Program-made: the position numbers and the translations under genes
Notes under the pieces: generated by a model
Databases searched by the model: none
The model's input: the letters and a program-made list of their open reading frames with translations, nothing else
Told to the model about the DNA's origin: nothing
Assembly: GCF_028553745.1 (NCBI RefSeq)
Contig: NZ_CP067129.1
Span: 77,001 to 141,000 of the forward strand
Length of the DNA stretch: 64,000 nt
Direction: 5' to 3'
Source: Paracoccus seriniphilus
Lineage (GTDB): Bacteria > Pseudomonadota > Alphaproteobacteria > Rhodobacterales > Rhodobacteraceae
Part shown: positions 51,215 to 60,622 of the stretch, piece by piece
Layout: every line of letters starts with the position of its first letter
Position numbering within the stretch: position 1 is the first letter of the stretch

Positions 51215-52453
51215 CCTCTTGGTCAGTCGGAGAGATCGGCTCTGGCGGATGAATTACATCATCCAGAAGATCGCCTGTGCCCACGGGTGCAGTGCCACTT
51301 GCACATGTTCCTTCCGGGCCAATTCTAAGGCCCATGAACAAATGACGCTCGGCACGGTCCAGATCAGCCGTGGTCCACGTACTTGGCATAATTTGTCTGA
51401 GCGCCCGTGCGCGCGCATCAATAGCCTTGATCTTTTTACGGGCGCCCCAAATGGTCTGCACCGAGAACCTGGCATCATCCTTGAAACCCGTCCGAAGGTT
51501 TCGAACGATCGACTGCCACTCATCAAGAGACAGCCCTTCCACCCCTTGGTTCACAGCCTCAGCGGGATGCCATTCTTTGCCGATCAGAACCGAAACATAT
51601 GTCAGAGAGTGTGGATCAACACGGATCTTCACCTCCCTCTGCCTGCCATGGAGGAGCAGTTCCTGGAGCTTGGCGTTGGTGTAGTTGATGCCAAAAACAC
51701 GAACGCCATGTCGGCCGAGTTTTCGCTCGAGCTCAAGCCCAAACAACACGCGCCGACCGTTGGAATCCGGTGGCGGGGTGACGCCTTGCTCGGCAGCAAG
51801 CCGTTTCCATGCATTTGCCGGGGTTTCTCCGCCTAACCCCGCATGCTGAGAGTTATGGTAGATATCGACGATGAAGAGGGTGATGACTTGCGCCAGTTCA
51901 TCATCTGTCAGCGCGGCGAGTTCTTCCGACGGGTAATCGCCACGCTCTTGCGGATTGCCGAAGGTTCGTCCGGTCAGCATTGGGGCAAGTTGCTGACCCA
52001 ATGTTCTAAACATACGTTCAACGCGCGCGCGCAGCTTCGCCACTCCGGCAGTTGCCGCCTCATAGGTACCGCCCGCATCGGCGACAGCCGTCCGAAACAT
52101 GTTCGCAACAAAGGTCGACCCCTGATCGGTGACCAGAATGCCGATACCTCCATACTGATCCCAAGACGAATCGCAATTCGCGGCTTGCGAAATAGGCGAC
52201 TTGTCCTGGGTGATCAGACGCAGTGTCGCCAGCGCATTCGTCGTTTCGGGCTTTTCAGTCAGGCGAAATCCGACAACGCATCGTGTGGCGCAATCGATCG
52301 CAAGGCAAAGCCATCGACGTCCGACATCAAAGCGCGCGCGCTCTGCCGGGGAAAGACGATCAAGCGCACCACTTTCACCAAGGAGCGACATGACATCAAT
52401 CTCCCAATCGTCCATCTCAATTCGCTGCATCGGGTGCTCGGCAGTGATGCCGT
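51153..52453 (-). pseudogene. tnsB: tnsB of element 2, N-terminally truncated by an IS3 insertion
   Basis: It keeps the DDE core and C-terminus (from GITAEHPMQRIEMDDW, equivalent to residue 280 of 711) but loses the end-binding domains. The frame runs on into IS3 DNA, making a false start at 52634. Identity with the element 1 gene stops at GCCGT (52449-52453), where the IS3 tip GGGTAATCC begins. It is inactive. Confidence 0.9.
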
Positions 52454-52506
52454 GGGTAATCCCCCCCGATCTTAGGGGGCTGCGGAAGTAGAATTTTCTC
52501 GGCAGG

Positions 52507-52788
52507 ATGAACGAGGAGATACCGATGAAGAAGACACGTTTCACAGAAGCCCAGATCATGGGCGTGCTGCGCCAGATGGAAGGCGGCGTTCCTGCTGCCG
52601 AGTTGTGCCGTGAACATGGCATGAGCAGTGCCACGCTTTACAAATGGCGGGCCAAATATGGCGGTATGGATGCGAGCCTGATCAGCGAGATGAAGGCGAT
52701 GGCCGAGGAGAACCGCCGCCTGAAGCGTATGTTCGCTGATGTCAGCATGCAAAACGACCTGCTGAAGGAGGCGCTCGGAAAAAAATGA
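52507..52788 (+). CDS. IS3-family transposase OrfA
   Basis: About 90 residues; start at 52507 or the ATG at 52525 ([13 protein letters not shown]). It has an HTH ([28 protein letters not shown]) and a leucine-zipper-like helix ([23 protein letters not shown]), as in IS407-group OrfA. It overlaps OrfB by 4 bp; OrfAB is normally made by frameshifting. It is open, but OrfB is interrupted. Confidence 0.9.
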   Translation: MNEEIPMKKTRFTEAQIMGVLRQMEGGVPAAELCREHGMSSATLYKWRAKYGGMDASLISEMKAMAEENRRLKRMFADVSMQNDLLKEALGKK

Positions 52789-53340
52789 AGCGGCCAGCTC
52801 AACGCCGAGAGTTGGCCGTGAAAGCGGTGGCGATGAAGGGCGTCAGCATCGCACTGGCGTGCCGGGCATTTGATGTCAGCGAGACCTGCTACCGATACAG
52901 CCCGAAGCTGGACGATGAGAACGAGCAGATCGCCGACCTGCTGCTTGGGCTGACGAAGGCGAAGAAGACCTGGGGCTTTGGCCTGTGCTTTCTCTACCTG
53001 CGCAATGTCCAGGGCCATGGCTGGAACCACAAGCGGGTCTACCGGATCTACCGCGAGCTGGAGCTGAACCTCAGGATCAAGCCGCGCAAACGGCTGAAAC
53101 GGGAGAAGCCCGACGAGTTGGCCGTGCCAGAACAGCCGAACGAAGTCTGGTCCATGGCCTTCATGGCAGATCGCCTCGGGGACGGACGCCAGTTCCGGCT
53201 GCTGAATGTCCTGGACGACTTCAACCGTGAAGGGCTGGGTATCGAGGTCGACTTCTCGCTACCCGCGGAACGCGTCGTCAGGGCGCTGAACCAGATCATC
53301 GAATGGCGTGGTGCGCCTCGAACCATACGAGTCGACAACG
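52785..53340 (+). pseudogene. IS3-family OrfB, 5' part
   Basis: It starts [20 protein letters not shown] and shows the HTH_21 region and the first part of the rve core ([13 protein letters not shown]…). It breaks after IRVDN, in the middle of the DNGPE motif, where the IS110 element is inserted. The frame then runs 29 nt into foreign DNA. Confidence 0.88.
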
Positions 53341-53575
53341 TCCTATGTCAGGAAAATCTGGCTGCTTAGGTCAGCAGGTCGTGTGGCATCCGGCTGTCCG
53401 GATACCCTGATAAGGTTGCCCAGACGGGCTCTGCCGTCAAGAAATGATCTCATCCATAGCAAACACAGGGTACGCGCGCTGGCGGCCCTCACCGTCCTTA
53501 ATACGAGATCCCAAATCCCAAGCAGAAGGCCCGAACATTATCTACGAGGTCAGATTGACTGCCTCCACGGCTCAG
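53341..53575 (-). ncRNA. Candidate bridge-RNA region of the IS110 element
   Basis: 235 bp of non-coding IS DNA downstream of the transposase. IS1111-type elements encode their bridge RNA, which reads donor and target DNA, at this end. I found no ORF here but could not fold the RNA or define its loops. Confidence 0.35.
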
Positions 53576-54832
53576 TCAGAGAGAGGTCCTTCCGCCTGGG
53601 CTCACCCCCTCGAAGAAGGGGCGATAGGGTTCGCCGTGATTGACCACAGCGTGTACGGTGCGCGCCATCTTGGCCGCGATCGCGGTGTAGGCCTTGCGGC
53701 GCAGATGAGCGTTGTGTCGGTCTTTCGAGATGTAGCGTTCGAACTTGTCCCGAAAGCTGTTGGTCTTTGTCTGGACCGCCGTCTGGCCGGCCATCCATAG
53801 CGTGCGGCGCAGCCGGGCATTGCCGTACTTCGAGATCCGGCTCTGCCCGCGAAACATGCCGGACTGCACGGTGGCAAGATCCATGCCGCAGAACTTCAGG
53901 AACTGCCGATGATGCCGAAATCGGCGTAGGTCACCGGCCTCGGCCAAGATGGTCATGGCATTGATCGGACCAATGCCGGGGATGGTTGTCAGTAGCTGAT
54001 AATCCGGCAGATCGGAGAGCAGCGCGACCGCCCGGGCCTCGATCTCGTTGCGCTGGCGGACGAGGCTTCTACCTTCGGAAAGGACCAGGCGGAACATGCG
54101 AACGGCGTCGGAATCCGGTTCCACGGGCAATCCAACAGAGTTGACCGCCGTAGCGTAAATATCTGAAAGCAGGCGCTCCTTGGCGACCTTCCTGCCCACC
54201 ACCTGCCAAGCGTCTGCGATGAAGGTTTCCTGGCTCATGGCCGTGATCATCGTCGGTGTCGGATACTTCTCGAGGAAGGCCAGGAACCAATCGGTTCGTG
54301 AGCTTCGGTGAAACCGTTCGGCCTCTGGGAAATAGAGCGGCAGGTAATGGGTCAGGATGCGGTGCCAGAGCTCGGTCTTCGAGCGTGAAACGATCTCGTG
54401 CGTCTTTGACAATTCCTGGATGTCGGCGGTCCCGACGACCAGCGGATCATGAAAGAACTGCACGGCGCCAATCTCCAGCATGTGCAGGATGACCTGGGCA
54501 TCCTTCGGGTCGTTCTTGTCCCAACTGTTGTGCAGGGCCTCGCGCGTCCGGGCGAGCCCGACAGAAGGGATGAGCTTCAAGTCAAACCCGGCCTGCCCGA
54601 GATGATGTGCCAGTGGCCTGTGATAGTTGCCGGTCGCCTCGAACCCGACCCGCACAGGCAGGCCGTAGCTGGCCAGGCTCGCGGACAAGCGCTGGAAGTC
54701 TTCCAACGTGTTCATGATCGTCATGCGACGACGGCGCTTCTTGCCCGGTACCTCGATCAAGACCTCGTGGCGGTGCTTGGAAATGTCGATGGCGACAAGC
54801 ACAGTCGCAGCAGTAGAATGGTTGGCGGGCAT
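53576..54832 (-). CDS. IS110-family DEDD transposase
   Basis: 418 residues. The N-terminal RuvC-like DEDD domain shows D (AIDISKHRHEVLIE), E (RVGFEATGNYHRPLA), and D-D (NSWDKNDPKDAQVI). The C-terminal Transposase_20 domain has TTIPGIGPINAMTILAE and the conserved Ser in QSGMFRGQSRISKYGN. The ATG at 54832 is preceded by GAGGAG; the upstream 22 codons are unsupported. The gene looks intact and the element may be active. Confidence 0.93.
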   Translation of the reverse strand: MPANHSTAATVLVAIDISKHRHEVLIEVPGKKRRRRMTIMNTLEDFQRLSASLASYGLPVRVGFEATGNYHRPLAHHLGQAGFDLKLIPSVGLARTREALHNSWDKNDPKDAQVILHMLEIGAVQFFHDPLVVGTADIQELSKTHEIVSRSKTELWHRILTHYLPLYFPEAERFHRSSRTDWFLAFLEKYPTPTMITAMSQETFIADAWQVVGRKVAKERLLSDIYATAVNSVGLPVEPDSDAVRMFRLVLSEGRSLVRQRNEIEARAVALLSDLPDYQLLTTIPGIGPINAMTILAEAGDLRRFRHHRQFLKFCGMDLATVQSGMFRGQSRISKYGNARLRRTLWMAGQTAVQTKTNSFRDKFERYISKDRHNAHLRRKAYTAIAAKMARTVHAVVNHGEPYRPFFEGVSPGGRTSL

Positions 54833-54886
54833 AGCCGGTCTCCTCAGCGGTGTGGTTCTGCAAAACCACTGTTGAGACCTGAGACC

Positions 54887-54937
54887 GGTTATGGCCACAC
54901 GCTGCGCTATTTGGGGGCTACGCGCGTGGCCATAACC
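54887..54937. repeat. 12-bp inverted repeat near the IS110 end
   Basis: GGTTATGGCCAC (54887-54898) and GTGGCCATAACC (54926-54937) are perfect arms around 27 nt. It lies between the transposase start and the IS3 junction, so it may be a regulatory hairpin or a recombination site of the IS. Confidence 0.55.
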
Positions 54938-54968
54938 TTAAAACAGCGCTTCTTCCCGACGTGCTACG

Positions 54969-55240
54969 GCCCAGAATACATCAGCGGCACCCTCATGGAA
55001 TGGGCCGAAAACAAGGGCATCTCCTTGGCCCACATACAGCCGGGGAAACCGCAGCAGAACGCTTATGTCGAGCGCTACAACCGGACGGTCCGGCACGAAT
55101 GGCTGGACCTCCACATCTTCGAAAGCATCGACGAGGTGCAGCAGATTGCCACCGAATGGCTCTGGTCCTACAACAATGAACGCCCGAACATGGGCAACGG
55201 CGGGATGACACCCGCACAGAAACTGAGAATGGCCGCGTAA
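54969..55240 (+). pseudogene. IS3-family OrfB, 3' part
   Basis: It continues GPEYISGTLMEWAENKGI through the DDE glutamate region (QQNAYVERYNRTVRHEW) to a normal end (MTPAQKLRMAA). With the 5' part it sums to a 275-residue OrfB. It has no start of its own. Confidence 0.88.
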
Positions 55241-55280
55241 ATTCTACGACCAAGCCCCCGTAAAAACGGGGGGATTACCC

Positions 55281-56117
55281 TGGGTCTGATGCGGATTTGG
55301 TGTGGTTCAGGTATGCTGACACTATATTTTGACAATCTTGGGAAGAGGTTGTCGATGATGTCATGGTTTTCTCGAGGGGATTTTCGGCCCGCAGGTCTCG
55401 GGGGCGAACAGGTTGAACTGATTGAGGACACAATCCGGGTCCACTCCCGTTCCGCCAAAACCGCAGCGGCCTGTCCGCAGTGTGGCACGATTTCGCGTCA
55501 GATCCACAGCAGGTATCGGCACCGCCCTGCCGACCTTCCGGCGCATGGCCGGAAGGTGAAACTGGTTTGGCTGGTTCGCCGCTTTCGCTGTCGTGCTTTG
55601 TGGTGCCCTGCCAGGATATTCGCGGAGCGGTTTCCACCGGATGTGACCCGGGCGCACGCGCGACGCACCTCCCGCCTACAAGGGGTGGTCCGCCACCTTG
55701 GTCTTGCACTCGGCGGCCGTCCCATCGGGCACGGCAAAGTCGCCGCCCGCCCGCAGGATTGCCCGCCTGCTGACCATGGTCCGGAATCACCTTTGCAGGT
55801 CAGATGCCATCCAGGTCTCAACGATCGAGGCCGTATTGCCGGCTCTTGCCACAGCCCGTCGGCTGACGGACCGGTTCACGGATATGGTGCGCAATGCTCG
55901 TGAAAACGCGTTGGAAATATGGTTGGATGAGGCGGAGGAGAGCCTGCTCGATGCCTTCGCCCGCGGGCTTCGGCGAGATCAGGCTGTGGTCGCCGCAGCC
56001 CTGCGGGAACCATGATCGAACGGACAGACCGAGGGACAGATCAATCGGCTCAAGACCCTCAAGCGCCAGATGTATGGTCGGGCGAACATCGATCTGCTCG
56101 GAGCCCGACCGAAATAA
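55281..56117 (+). mobile_element. ISL3-family element, remnant
   Basis: It begins next to the IS3 tip (GGGTCTGATGCGG…) and contains both ends of an ISL3 transposase with the middle missing. No matching right inverted repeat was found past 56117. The boundaries are approximate. Confidence 0.55.
55353..56117 (+). pseudogene. ISL3-family transposase, internal deletion and nonsense codon
   Basis: The N-terminal zinc-finger part reads IRVHSRSAKTAAACPQCGT and FRCRALWCPARIFAERFP. After GVVRHLGLALGGRP the DDE core is gone. A C-terminal part resumes in another frame (ARRLTDRFTDMVRNAREN…). TGA at 56013-56015 replaces the usual Trp of EPWSNGQTEG, and the frame then continues GQINRLKTLKRQMYGRAN to a normal end. 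It is non-functional. Confidence 0.8.
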
Positions 56118-56272
56118 CCTCCGACATGGCCGTCCGCTCATGTGGATCATCCCAGACCCACCTTGGCACATCGATGCCGTCGGGGGGCGGTCACATCATC
56201 AAAGCCCCTCCAGTTCCAAACGGTCCAGGTTTCAGAGGGCCGGAGATCTTCGTGCTCAACGATCATGCCATC

Positions 56273-56884
56273 TCAAACGATCAGCGAAAGCAGGTCCATA
56301 TCCTTGTCCGAGGGTATTTCGGTTTCGAAGAACTTCTGATTGCTGGAAATTCGCTCTTCGTCCCAATTCCACCACTGAATTTCCAGCAGCTGACCGACCA
56401 CATTGTCAGTAAAACGCTTCTTGAGAACGCGTGCCGGGGTTCCTGCAACGATTTCAAAAGGCCCAACAGATCTTGTTACCGTGGCCCCGGCAGCGATGAC
56501 GCTTCCATGGCCGACCTGAACGCCTGAAAGAACATTGACCTTGTCTCCGATCCAGACATTGTGCCCAATCTCGATCGGACCTTTCGATTCATGCGGAGAT
56601 TTGAATCCGTGCCTCTGGCTTAGCCAAATTTGCTGATTTGGCATGTCAGTACGGTGGTTTCCCGAAAGCAGCGACACGAACTGCCCGAACGCGCAGTAAT
56701 TCCCGATCCGGACCTGCCCCCTCGCATTGAATACTCCGTTAATGCTCGAGTATCTCCCACAAGAGACATTGCCGGAAATCGTCCACTTGGAGAGAGGCCC
56801 GCGAATATTTCCAGATCTGACGCGTTTCGCATCATCAAGGCGAAAAAGCTGATCGATCTCTTTCTTGGAAAATATGCTTTTCAT
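56273..56884 (-). CDS. CatB-like hexapeptide-repeat acyltransferase
   Basis: About 203 residues of left-handed beta-helix type. The repeats are visible at QVRIGNYCAFGQFVSLL, GPIEIGHNVWIGDKVNVL and QVGHGSVIAAGATVTRSV, and the active-site His is in SGNHRTD. The C-terminal end (GTPARVLKKRF…WWNWDEERI) is that of xenobiotic/antibiotic acetyltransferases and of capsule O-acetyltransferases. The GC of the gene is lower than in the core genes, and it borders the island, so it is probably acquired. The donor is likely acetyl-CoA and the acceptor is unknown. A second ATG lies 6 nt upstream at 56890. Confidence 0.82.
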   Translation of the reverse strand: MKSIFSKKEIDQLFRLDDAKRVRSGNIRGPLSKWTISGNVSCGRYSSINGVFNARGQVRIGNYCAFGQFVSLLSGNHRTDMPNQQIWLSQRHGFKSPHESKGPIEIGHNVWIGDKVNVLSGVQVGHGSVIAAGATVTRSVGPFEIVAGTPARVLKKRFTDNVVGQLLEIQWWNWDEERISSNQKFFETEIPSDKDMDLLSLIV

Positions 56885-56890
56885 CAGCAT

Positions 56891-57174
56891 TCGTTGCCTT
56901 TTTGGGGTTCCACTAAACGTCTAGCGTATCCCTGACAGGCCCACAAGAAAGTGTCTGATTTCATGGCGTCAGGATCGCGCGGCACCTGAAGACATGCGAC
57001 AGGAGAGCGCCTCTGATCGTGCAGCCGCCCAAAATGCCGGCACTTTGAAAGGCTGGTGAGCGCAAAGCACGCTTCTGCGCCCCGCTGTTCACGCCGGACG
57101 ATCGGGCAGAAGCCATCAATTGAAGTCTTCAGATGAACCGTGCCGCAAGGCGCCGACCTGCCCGACCTCAACTG
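56891..57174. other. Intergenic region at the island-core boundary
   Basis: About 280 bp with no gene, no tRNA fragment, no TGT/ACA transposon tip and no GACTT. If element 2 once ended here, its right end has been deleted. Confidence 0.45.
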
Positions 57175-57822
57175 TCAGACCGCAGTCCAGCGTTGTCCGG
57201 CGTCCTCGGCCTGCCACAGGATTCCTTCCCGAATATCGTGAACCAGCCCGTGCAGCGACATCTCGCCATCCTCCACGGCCTTTTGCACGAAAGGAAAACT
57301 CATCAGGTTCTCGATCGAGATCATCACCGCCTCGCGTTCAAGCGCATGGATCTGCTCGTCCTGCGGCAGTTCCTTGATACGTTCATAACCCGGACGCAGG
57401 ATGTCCATCCAGCGCCCGACGAAGCTGGATTTCTCTTCCAGCTCAGGCGCCTGTCCCGAACACATCGCATGACAGCCGGCCACTCCGCCACAATTGGTAT
57501 GTCCGACCACGATCAGATGCGCGACCTTGAGGGCCGTCACGGCATATTCCACCGCCGCCGATGTCCCGTGCTGCTGACCGTCGGGCGCATGCGGGGGGAC
57601 AAGGTTGGCAATATTGCGGTGAATGAAGAACTCTCCCGAATCCGCGCCAAATATACTGGTCACGTGAAGACGGGAATCGCAGCAGGAGATGACCATGGCA
57701 CGCGGACGTTGTCCGTCATCGGCAAGACGACGGTACCAGGCGCTGTTCTCGGAATAGGATGTGGCTTTCCAACCGTGAAAGCGTCCAACCAGATATTGGG
57801 GCAAAGGACGTACGTTGTGCAT
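57175..57822 (-). CDS. Beta-class carbonic anhydrase
   Basis: 215 residues. Zinc ligands are C47 with D49 and R51 (ISCCDSR), then H108 and C111 (VGHTNCGG), the type I beta-CA set. It interconverts CO2 and bicarbonate in the cytoplasm, supplying bicarbonate for carboxylations. NIANLVPPH and GTSAAVEYAV are family features. It is the first core gene after the island and a single transcription unit. Confidence 0.94.
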   Translation of the reverse strand: MHNVRPLPQYLVGRFHGWKATSYSENSAWYRRLADDGQRPRAMVISCCDSRLHVTSIFGADSGEFFIHRNIANLVPPHAPDGQQHGTSAAVEYAVTALKVAHLIVVGHTNCGGVAGCHAMCSGQAPELEEKSSFVGRWMDILRPGYERIKELPQDEQIHALEREAVMISIENLMSFPFVQKAVEDGEMSLHGLVHDIREGILWQAEDAGQRWTAV

Positions 57823-57963
57823 AGCTACCTCGCGCAGTTTCGCTGCTTGATATGGGAAGTTTAATAAAAATTCGAGCGGTTTCTGTCCTGTCCCTCAAAG
57901 CTTTGTTCACAGCTTGGCCCCATGGTGCCTCAACAGCCCCAGAGCATGTCCAGGAGGTAAAGG

Positions 57964-58341
57964 ATGGCGCAGATCGTGCCGCTGACAATGTCAGAGCCCG
58001 TGAAGATCGACGCAAGACGGGTGCGCGACATCGTCAGTGAACTGGGCGAATCCGCAGCGCAGAACGTGATCGGCATCGCGCTGGAACAGCTGGCGGTGGC
58101 GCTGCAGGCAACCGACGCGGCGCTGACGGCGCAGGATATGGCGCAGGCGGTTGCCCAGGCGGACCGGCTGTCCCGCCTGGCATGGCAGATCGGGCTGCTG
58201 TCTCTGGCCGGGGTGGCCATGGATCTGGGCAGCTGCATCGAACGGGGCGATCTGGCGGCACTCTCTGCCGTGCAGGCGCGGCTGATGCGCGTGGGCAACC
58301 GTTCGCTGACCGCAATCTGGGATCGTGCGGGCAGCGGCTGA
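57964..58341 (+). CDS. Conserved hypothetical protein
   Basis: 125 residues, almost all alpha-helical and Ala/Leu-rich, with no signal peptide. VRDIVSELGESAAQNVIGIALEQLAVALQ and the later DRLSRLAWQIGLLSLAGVAMDLG could form a helical bundle. I do not recognise the family. An AGGAGGT site 6 nt before the ATG supports the start. It ends 67 bp before the aminopeptidase and probably shares its transcript. Confidence 0.65.
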   Translation: MAQIVPLTMSEPVKIDARRVRDIVSELGESAAQNVIGIALEQLAVALQATDAALTAQDMAQAVAQADRLSRLAWQIGLLSLAGVAMDLGSCIERGDLAALSAVQARLMRVGNRSLTAIWDRAGSG

Positions 58342-58408
58342 TGCCGCAGGGCTTGCGAGCAGCGGTGCAGCCTGTACTCTGCGCGCCACCACAGCCAAGG
58401 ATCCAGCC

Positions 58409-59782
58409 ATGACCCCCACATTCGCGCCGCATTCGGATGATGCCCTGCCCGTCTGGCCTCTCTGGAAGGGCGATTCCCTGCCACAGGAAATCGGTGACAC
58501 CGCCTGGCCGACGGCTTGTGGGTTCGAGGCCAGCACCGGACAGATCTGTCTGATCCCGGACGGCGCGGGGGGAATTCGCGGGGCATTGTTTGGTCTGGGA
58601 GAACCTTCTCGTGCCAATCGCGAGCGCTTCGCCTTTGCGCACGCCTGCAAGCTGCCGGCACATGTCTGGCAGATCGCCGCGATGCCCGAGGGTTTCGACC
58701 CCGGCGAGGCCGCACTGGCCTGGCTGCTGGGACAATACCGTTTCACGCGCTACAAGGGTCAAGCGACCGACGGTCCGCGCCTGGTGGCCCCTCAGGGCGT
58801 TGACGCCGAGAGGATTCAAAAGATCGCCGCCGCCGAGTTTCTGACCCGAGATCTGATCAACACGCCCGCCAATGACATGGGGCCTGCCGAGCTGGAGGCC
58901 CGCGCCCGCCAGATTGCCGACGGCATTGGCGCCACCACGACAGTGATCCGGGGCGGCGAACTTCTGGCCGAGAACCTGCCGATGATTCATGCCGTGGGGC
59001 GCGCGGCCGAAGACGACCCGCGGCTTGTCGACATCCGGCTGGGCGACAGCGGGCCAATGCTGACCATCGTCGGCAAGGGCGTCTGTTTCGACACCGGTGG
59101 CCTGGACATCAAGCCGCCTTCCTCGATGGGGTTGATGAAAAAGGACATGGGCGGTGCGGCAAACGCCCTGGGTCTGCTGAAAATGCTGGCCGAAACCGGT
59201 GCCGCCAAGGGGCGGCGCATCCGCGTGCTGATCCCTGCAGTCGAAAACAGCATCGCCAGCAATGCCTTTCGTCCCGGCGATGTGCTGACCGGCCGCAACG
59301 GGTTGACGGTCGAGGTCAACAATACCGACGCCGAAGGACGGCTGGTTCTGGCCGATGCCATGGCCCTTGGGGCCGAGGAAAAGCCCGATCTGATGATCTC
59401 GCTTGCCACCTTGACCGGCGCGGCCCGTGTGGCGCTTGGCCCCGATATCCCGCCCTTCTATTGCGATGACGAACGGACGGCACAGGCCTTGGCGCAGGGC
59501 GCGCAATCCGCACGCGACCCGCTGTGGCGCATGCCCTTCTGGCCAGCCTATGAATCCATGATCGAACCGCAGATCGCCGATCTGGACAATGCACCCTCGG
59601 GCGGGATGGCCGGCTCGATCACCGCCGCGCTGTTCCTGCGCCGCTTCGCACAGGGCGCGCAACGCTATGTCCACCTGGACATCTATGGCTGGCAGCCCGC
59701 AGCCGCGCCCGGACGGCCCAAGGGCGGCGTCGGTCAGGGCGCAAGGGCGATCCTTGCCGCGCTGCCGGACATGTTGCCATGA
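58409..59782 (+). CDS. Leucyl aminopeptidase family protein (M17)
   Basis: 457 residues. The C-terminal M17 catalytic domain has VGKGVCFDTGGLDIKP (metal/catalytic Lys and Asp), the KKDMGGAA stretch, AVENSIASNAFRPGDVL and the signature NTDAEGRLVLADAM with the second metal cluster. The enzyme releases N-terminal residues from peptides using two metal ions, as a hexamer. The N-domain is shorter and unlike E. coli PepA, so I give no symbol. The start is at MTPTFAPH. It overlaps the NlpC/P60 gene by 4 bp. Confidence 0.9.
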   Translation: MTPTFAPHSDDALPVWPLWKGDSLPQEIGDTAWPTACGFEASTGQICLIPDGAGGIRGALFGLGEPSRANRERFAFAHACKLPAHVWQIAAMPEGFDPGEAALAWLLGQYRFTRYKGQATDGPRLVAPQGVDAERIQKIAAAEFLTRDLINTPANDMGPAELEARARQIADGIGATTTVIRGGELLAENLPMIHAVGRAAEDDPRLVDIRLGDSGPMLTIVGKGVCFDTGGLDIKPPSSMGLMKKDMGGAANALGLLKMLAETGAAKGRRIRVLIPAVENSIASNAFRPGDVLTGRNGLTVEVNNTDAEGRLVLADAMALGAEEKPDLMISLATLTGAARVALGPDIPPFYCDDERTAQALAQGAQSARDPLWRMPFWPAYESMIEPQIADLDNAPSGGMAGSITAALFLRRFAQGAQRYVHLDIYGWQPAAAPGRPKGGVGQGARAILAALPDMLP

Positions 59783-60606
59783 GCCTGGATCGCCGCATCA
59801 CCCCGGCCACGGATCGCGTCGCGCTGGACAGCCTGCGCGGCATTCTGGATCGTCCCGCCTATACGCCCGGACGCGCCGCGCGGGTGGCGGTGCCGCTGGC
59901 CGATCTGATGGCCGCCCCCGACGGAGGACGCGACCGGCAGGTGAATTTCGGCGCCGATGTCACGGTGATCGAGACACGCGATGACTGGAGCTTTGTCCAG
60001 ACGGTTCCCGACGGCTATTGCGGCTGGCTGCGCAGCGCTGCCCTGACCGACCAGCGCCCCGCGATCACCCATCAGGTGATCGCCGCCGCCACCCATGTCT
60101 ACCCTGCCCCCGACATGAAGCAGCATCAGTTGCATGCGCTCTCTCTGGGTGCGCGGCTGTCAGTGGCATCCATCGAAGGACGCTTTGCCGCCCTTGCGGG
60201 CGGAGGCTTTGTGCCGCTTCAACATATTTCTGACGGCCCCCAGGATGATCCCGTCGCGGTGGCCGAGGTCTTTCTGGGCACACCCTATCTGTGGGGTGGC
60301 AACAGCGACTGGGGCATCGATTGTTCGGGCCTTGCGCAGGCTGCGCTGACCGCTTGCGGCATCCCCTGCCCCGGCGACAGCGATCTGCAACGCGACAGCT
60401 TTCCCGAGGTCAGCGATATCCAGCGTGGCGATCTGCTGTTCTGGCCCGGCCATGTCGCAATGGCCATATCGCCAGAGATGATGATCCATGCCACGGCATG
60501 GAAGATGTCCGTGATCCGCGAGCCCATCAAGGCAGCCATCGCCCGGATCGACGCGGCGGGCGAGGGTCCTTTTCTGGGAATCAGACGGCCCGGCCAGCCG
60601 CGCTAG
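59779..60606 (+). CDS. NlpC/P60 family peptidase with SH3-type domain
   Basis: 275 residues. Residues about 30-150 look like bacterial SH3 domains (ARVAVPLADLMAAPDGG…, YCGWLRSAAL). Residues about 155-275 form an NlpC/P60 papain-like domain with C182 (GIDCSGLAQAAL), H225 (WPGHVAMAI) and a later HAT for the third residue. Such enzymes cut the stem peptide of peptidoglycan, commonly gamma-D-Glu-diamino acid bonds. No signal peptide is seen, so it may act on recycled muropeptides in the cytoplasm. It is coupled to the aminopeptidase by a 4-bp overlap, which fits peptide recycling. Confidence 0.87.
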   Translation: MSLDRRITPATDRVALDSLRGILDRPAYTPGRAARVAVPLADLMAAPDGGRDRQVNFGADVTVIETRDDWSFVQTVPDGYCGWLRSAALTDQRPAITHQVIAAATHVYPAPDMKQHQLHALSLGARLSVASIEGRFAALAGGGFVPLQHISDGPQDDPVAVAEVFLGTPYLWGGNSDWGIDCSGLAQAALTACGIPCPGDSDLQRDSFPEVSDIQRGDLLFWPGHVAMAISPEMMIHATAWKMSVIREPIKAAIARIDAAGEGPFLGIRRPGQPR

Positions 60607-60622
60607 CGGACAGGGCCGAAGG

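Larger units (their letters stand above)
41709..52453. mobile_element. Tn7-like transposon, element 2 (decayed, right end lost)
   Basis: It begins with TGTCAAACGACAG and the same ~280-bp left end as element 1. It carries different cargo (EEP fragment, IS5 element, quinone oxidoreductase, dehalogenase, SDR, TetR), then tniQ and tnsC nearly identical to element 1. tnsB is cut after its C-terminal 431 codons by an IS3 element at 52454. No tnsA and no second ACA-GACTT junction were found up to the core genes. It cannot move alone but could be acted on by element 1 proteins at its left end only. Confidence 0.8.
53341..54968. mobile_element. IS110-family insertion sequence inside IS3 OrfB
   Basis: About 1.63 kb lie between AACG (53340) and GCCCAGAA (54969); removing it restores the codons for RVDN-GPEY exactly. 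No flanking target duplication or long terminal repeat is seen, as expected for IS110 members. The long non-coding part (235 bp) is on the transposase stop side, like the IS1111 subgroup. Confidence 0.82.
52454..55280. mobile_element. IS3-family (IS407-like) insertion sequence, split by an IS110 element
   Basis: The terminal inverted repeats GGGTAATCCCCCC (52454-52466) and its inverse ending at 55280 are matched, and both continue into a GGGGGC…GTAGAATTT arm. Without the inserted IS110 it is about 1.2 kb, normal for the group. The flanks (CCGT and TGGG) do not form a target duplication, so one side was rearranged after insertion. Confidence 0.8.

Noticed and set aside
19505..52453. CRISPR-associated transposon
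   Set aside because: No Cas12k, Cascade genes or repeat-spacer arrays were seen, and the TniQ is of the long TnsD-like type.
52454..52634. Apparent in-frame N-terminus of the element 2 tnsB frame
   Set aside because: These codons are IS3 DNA read antisense, so the start at 52634 is an artefact of the insertion.
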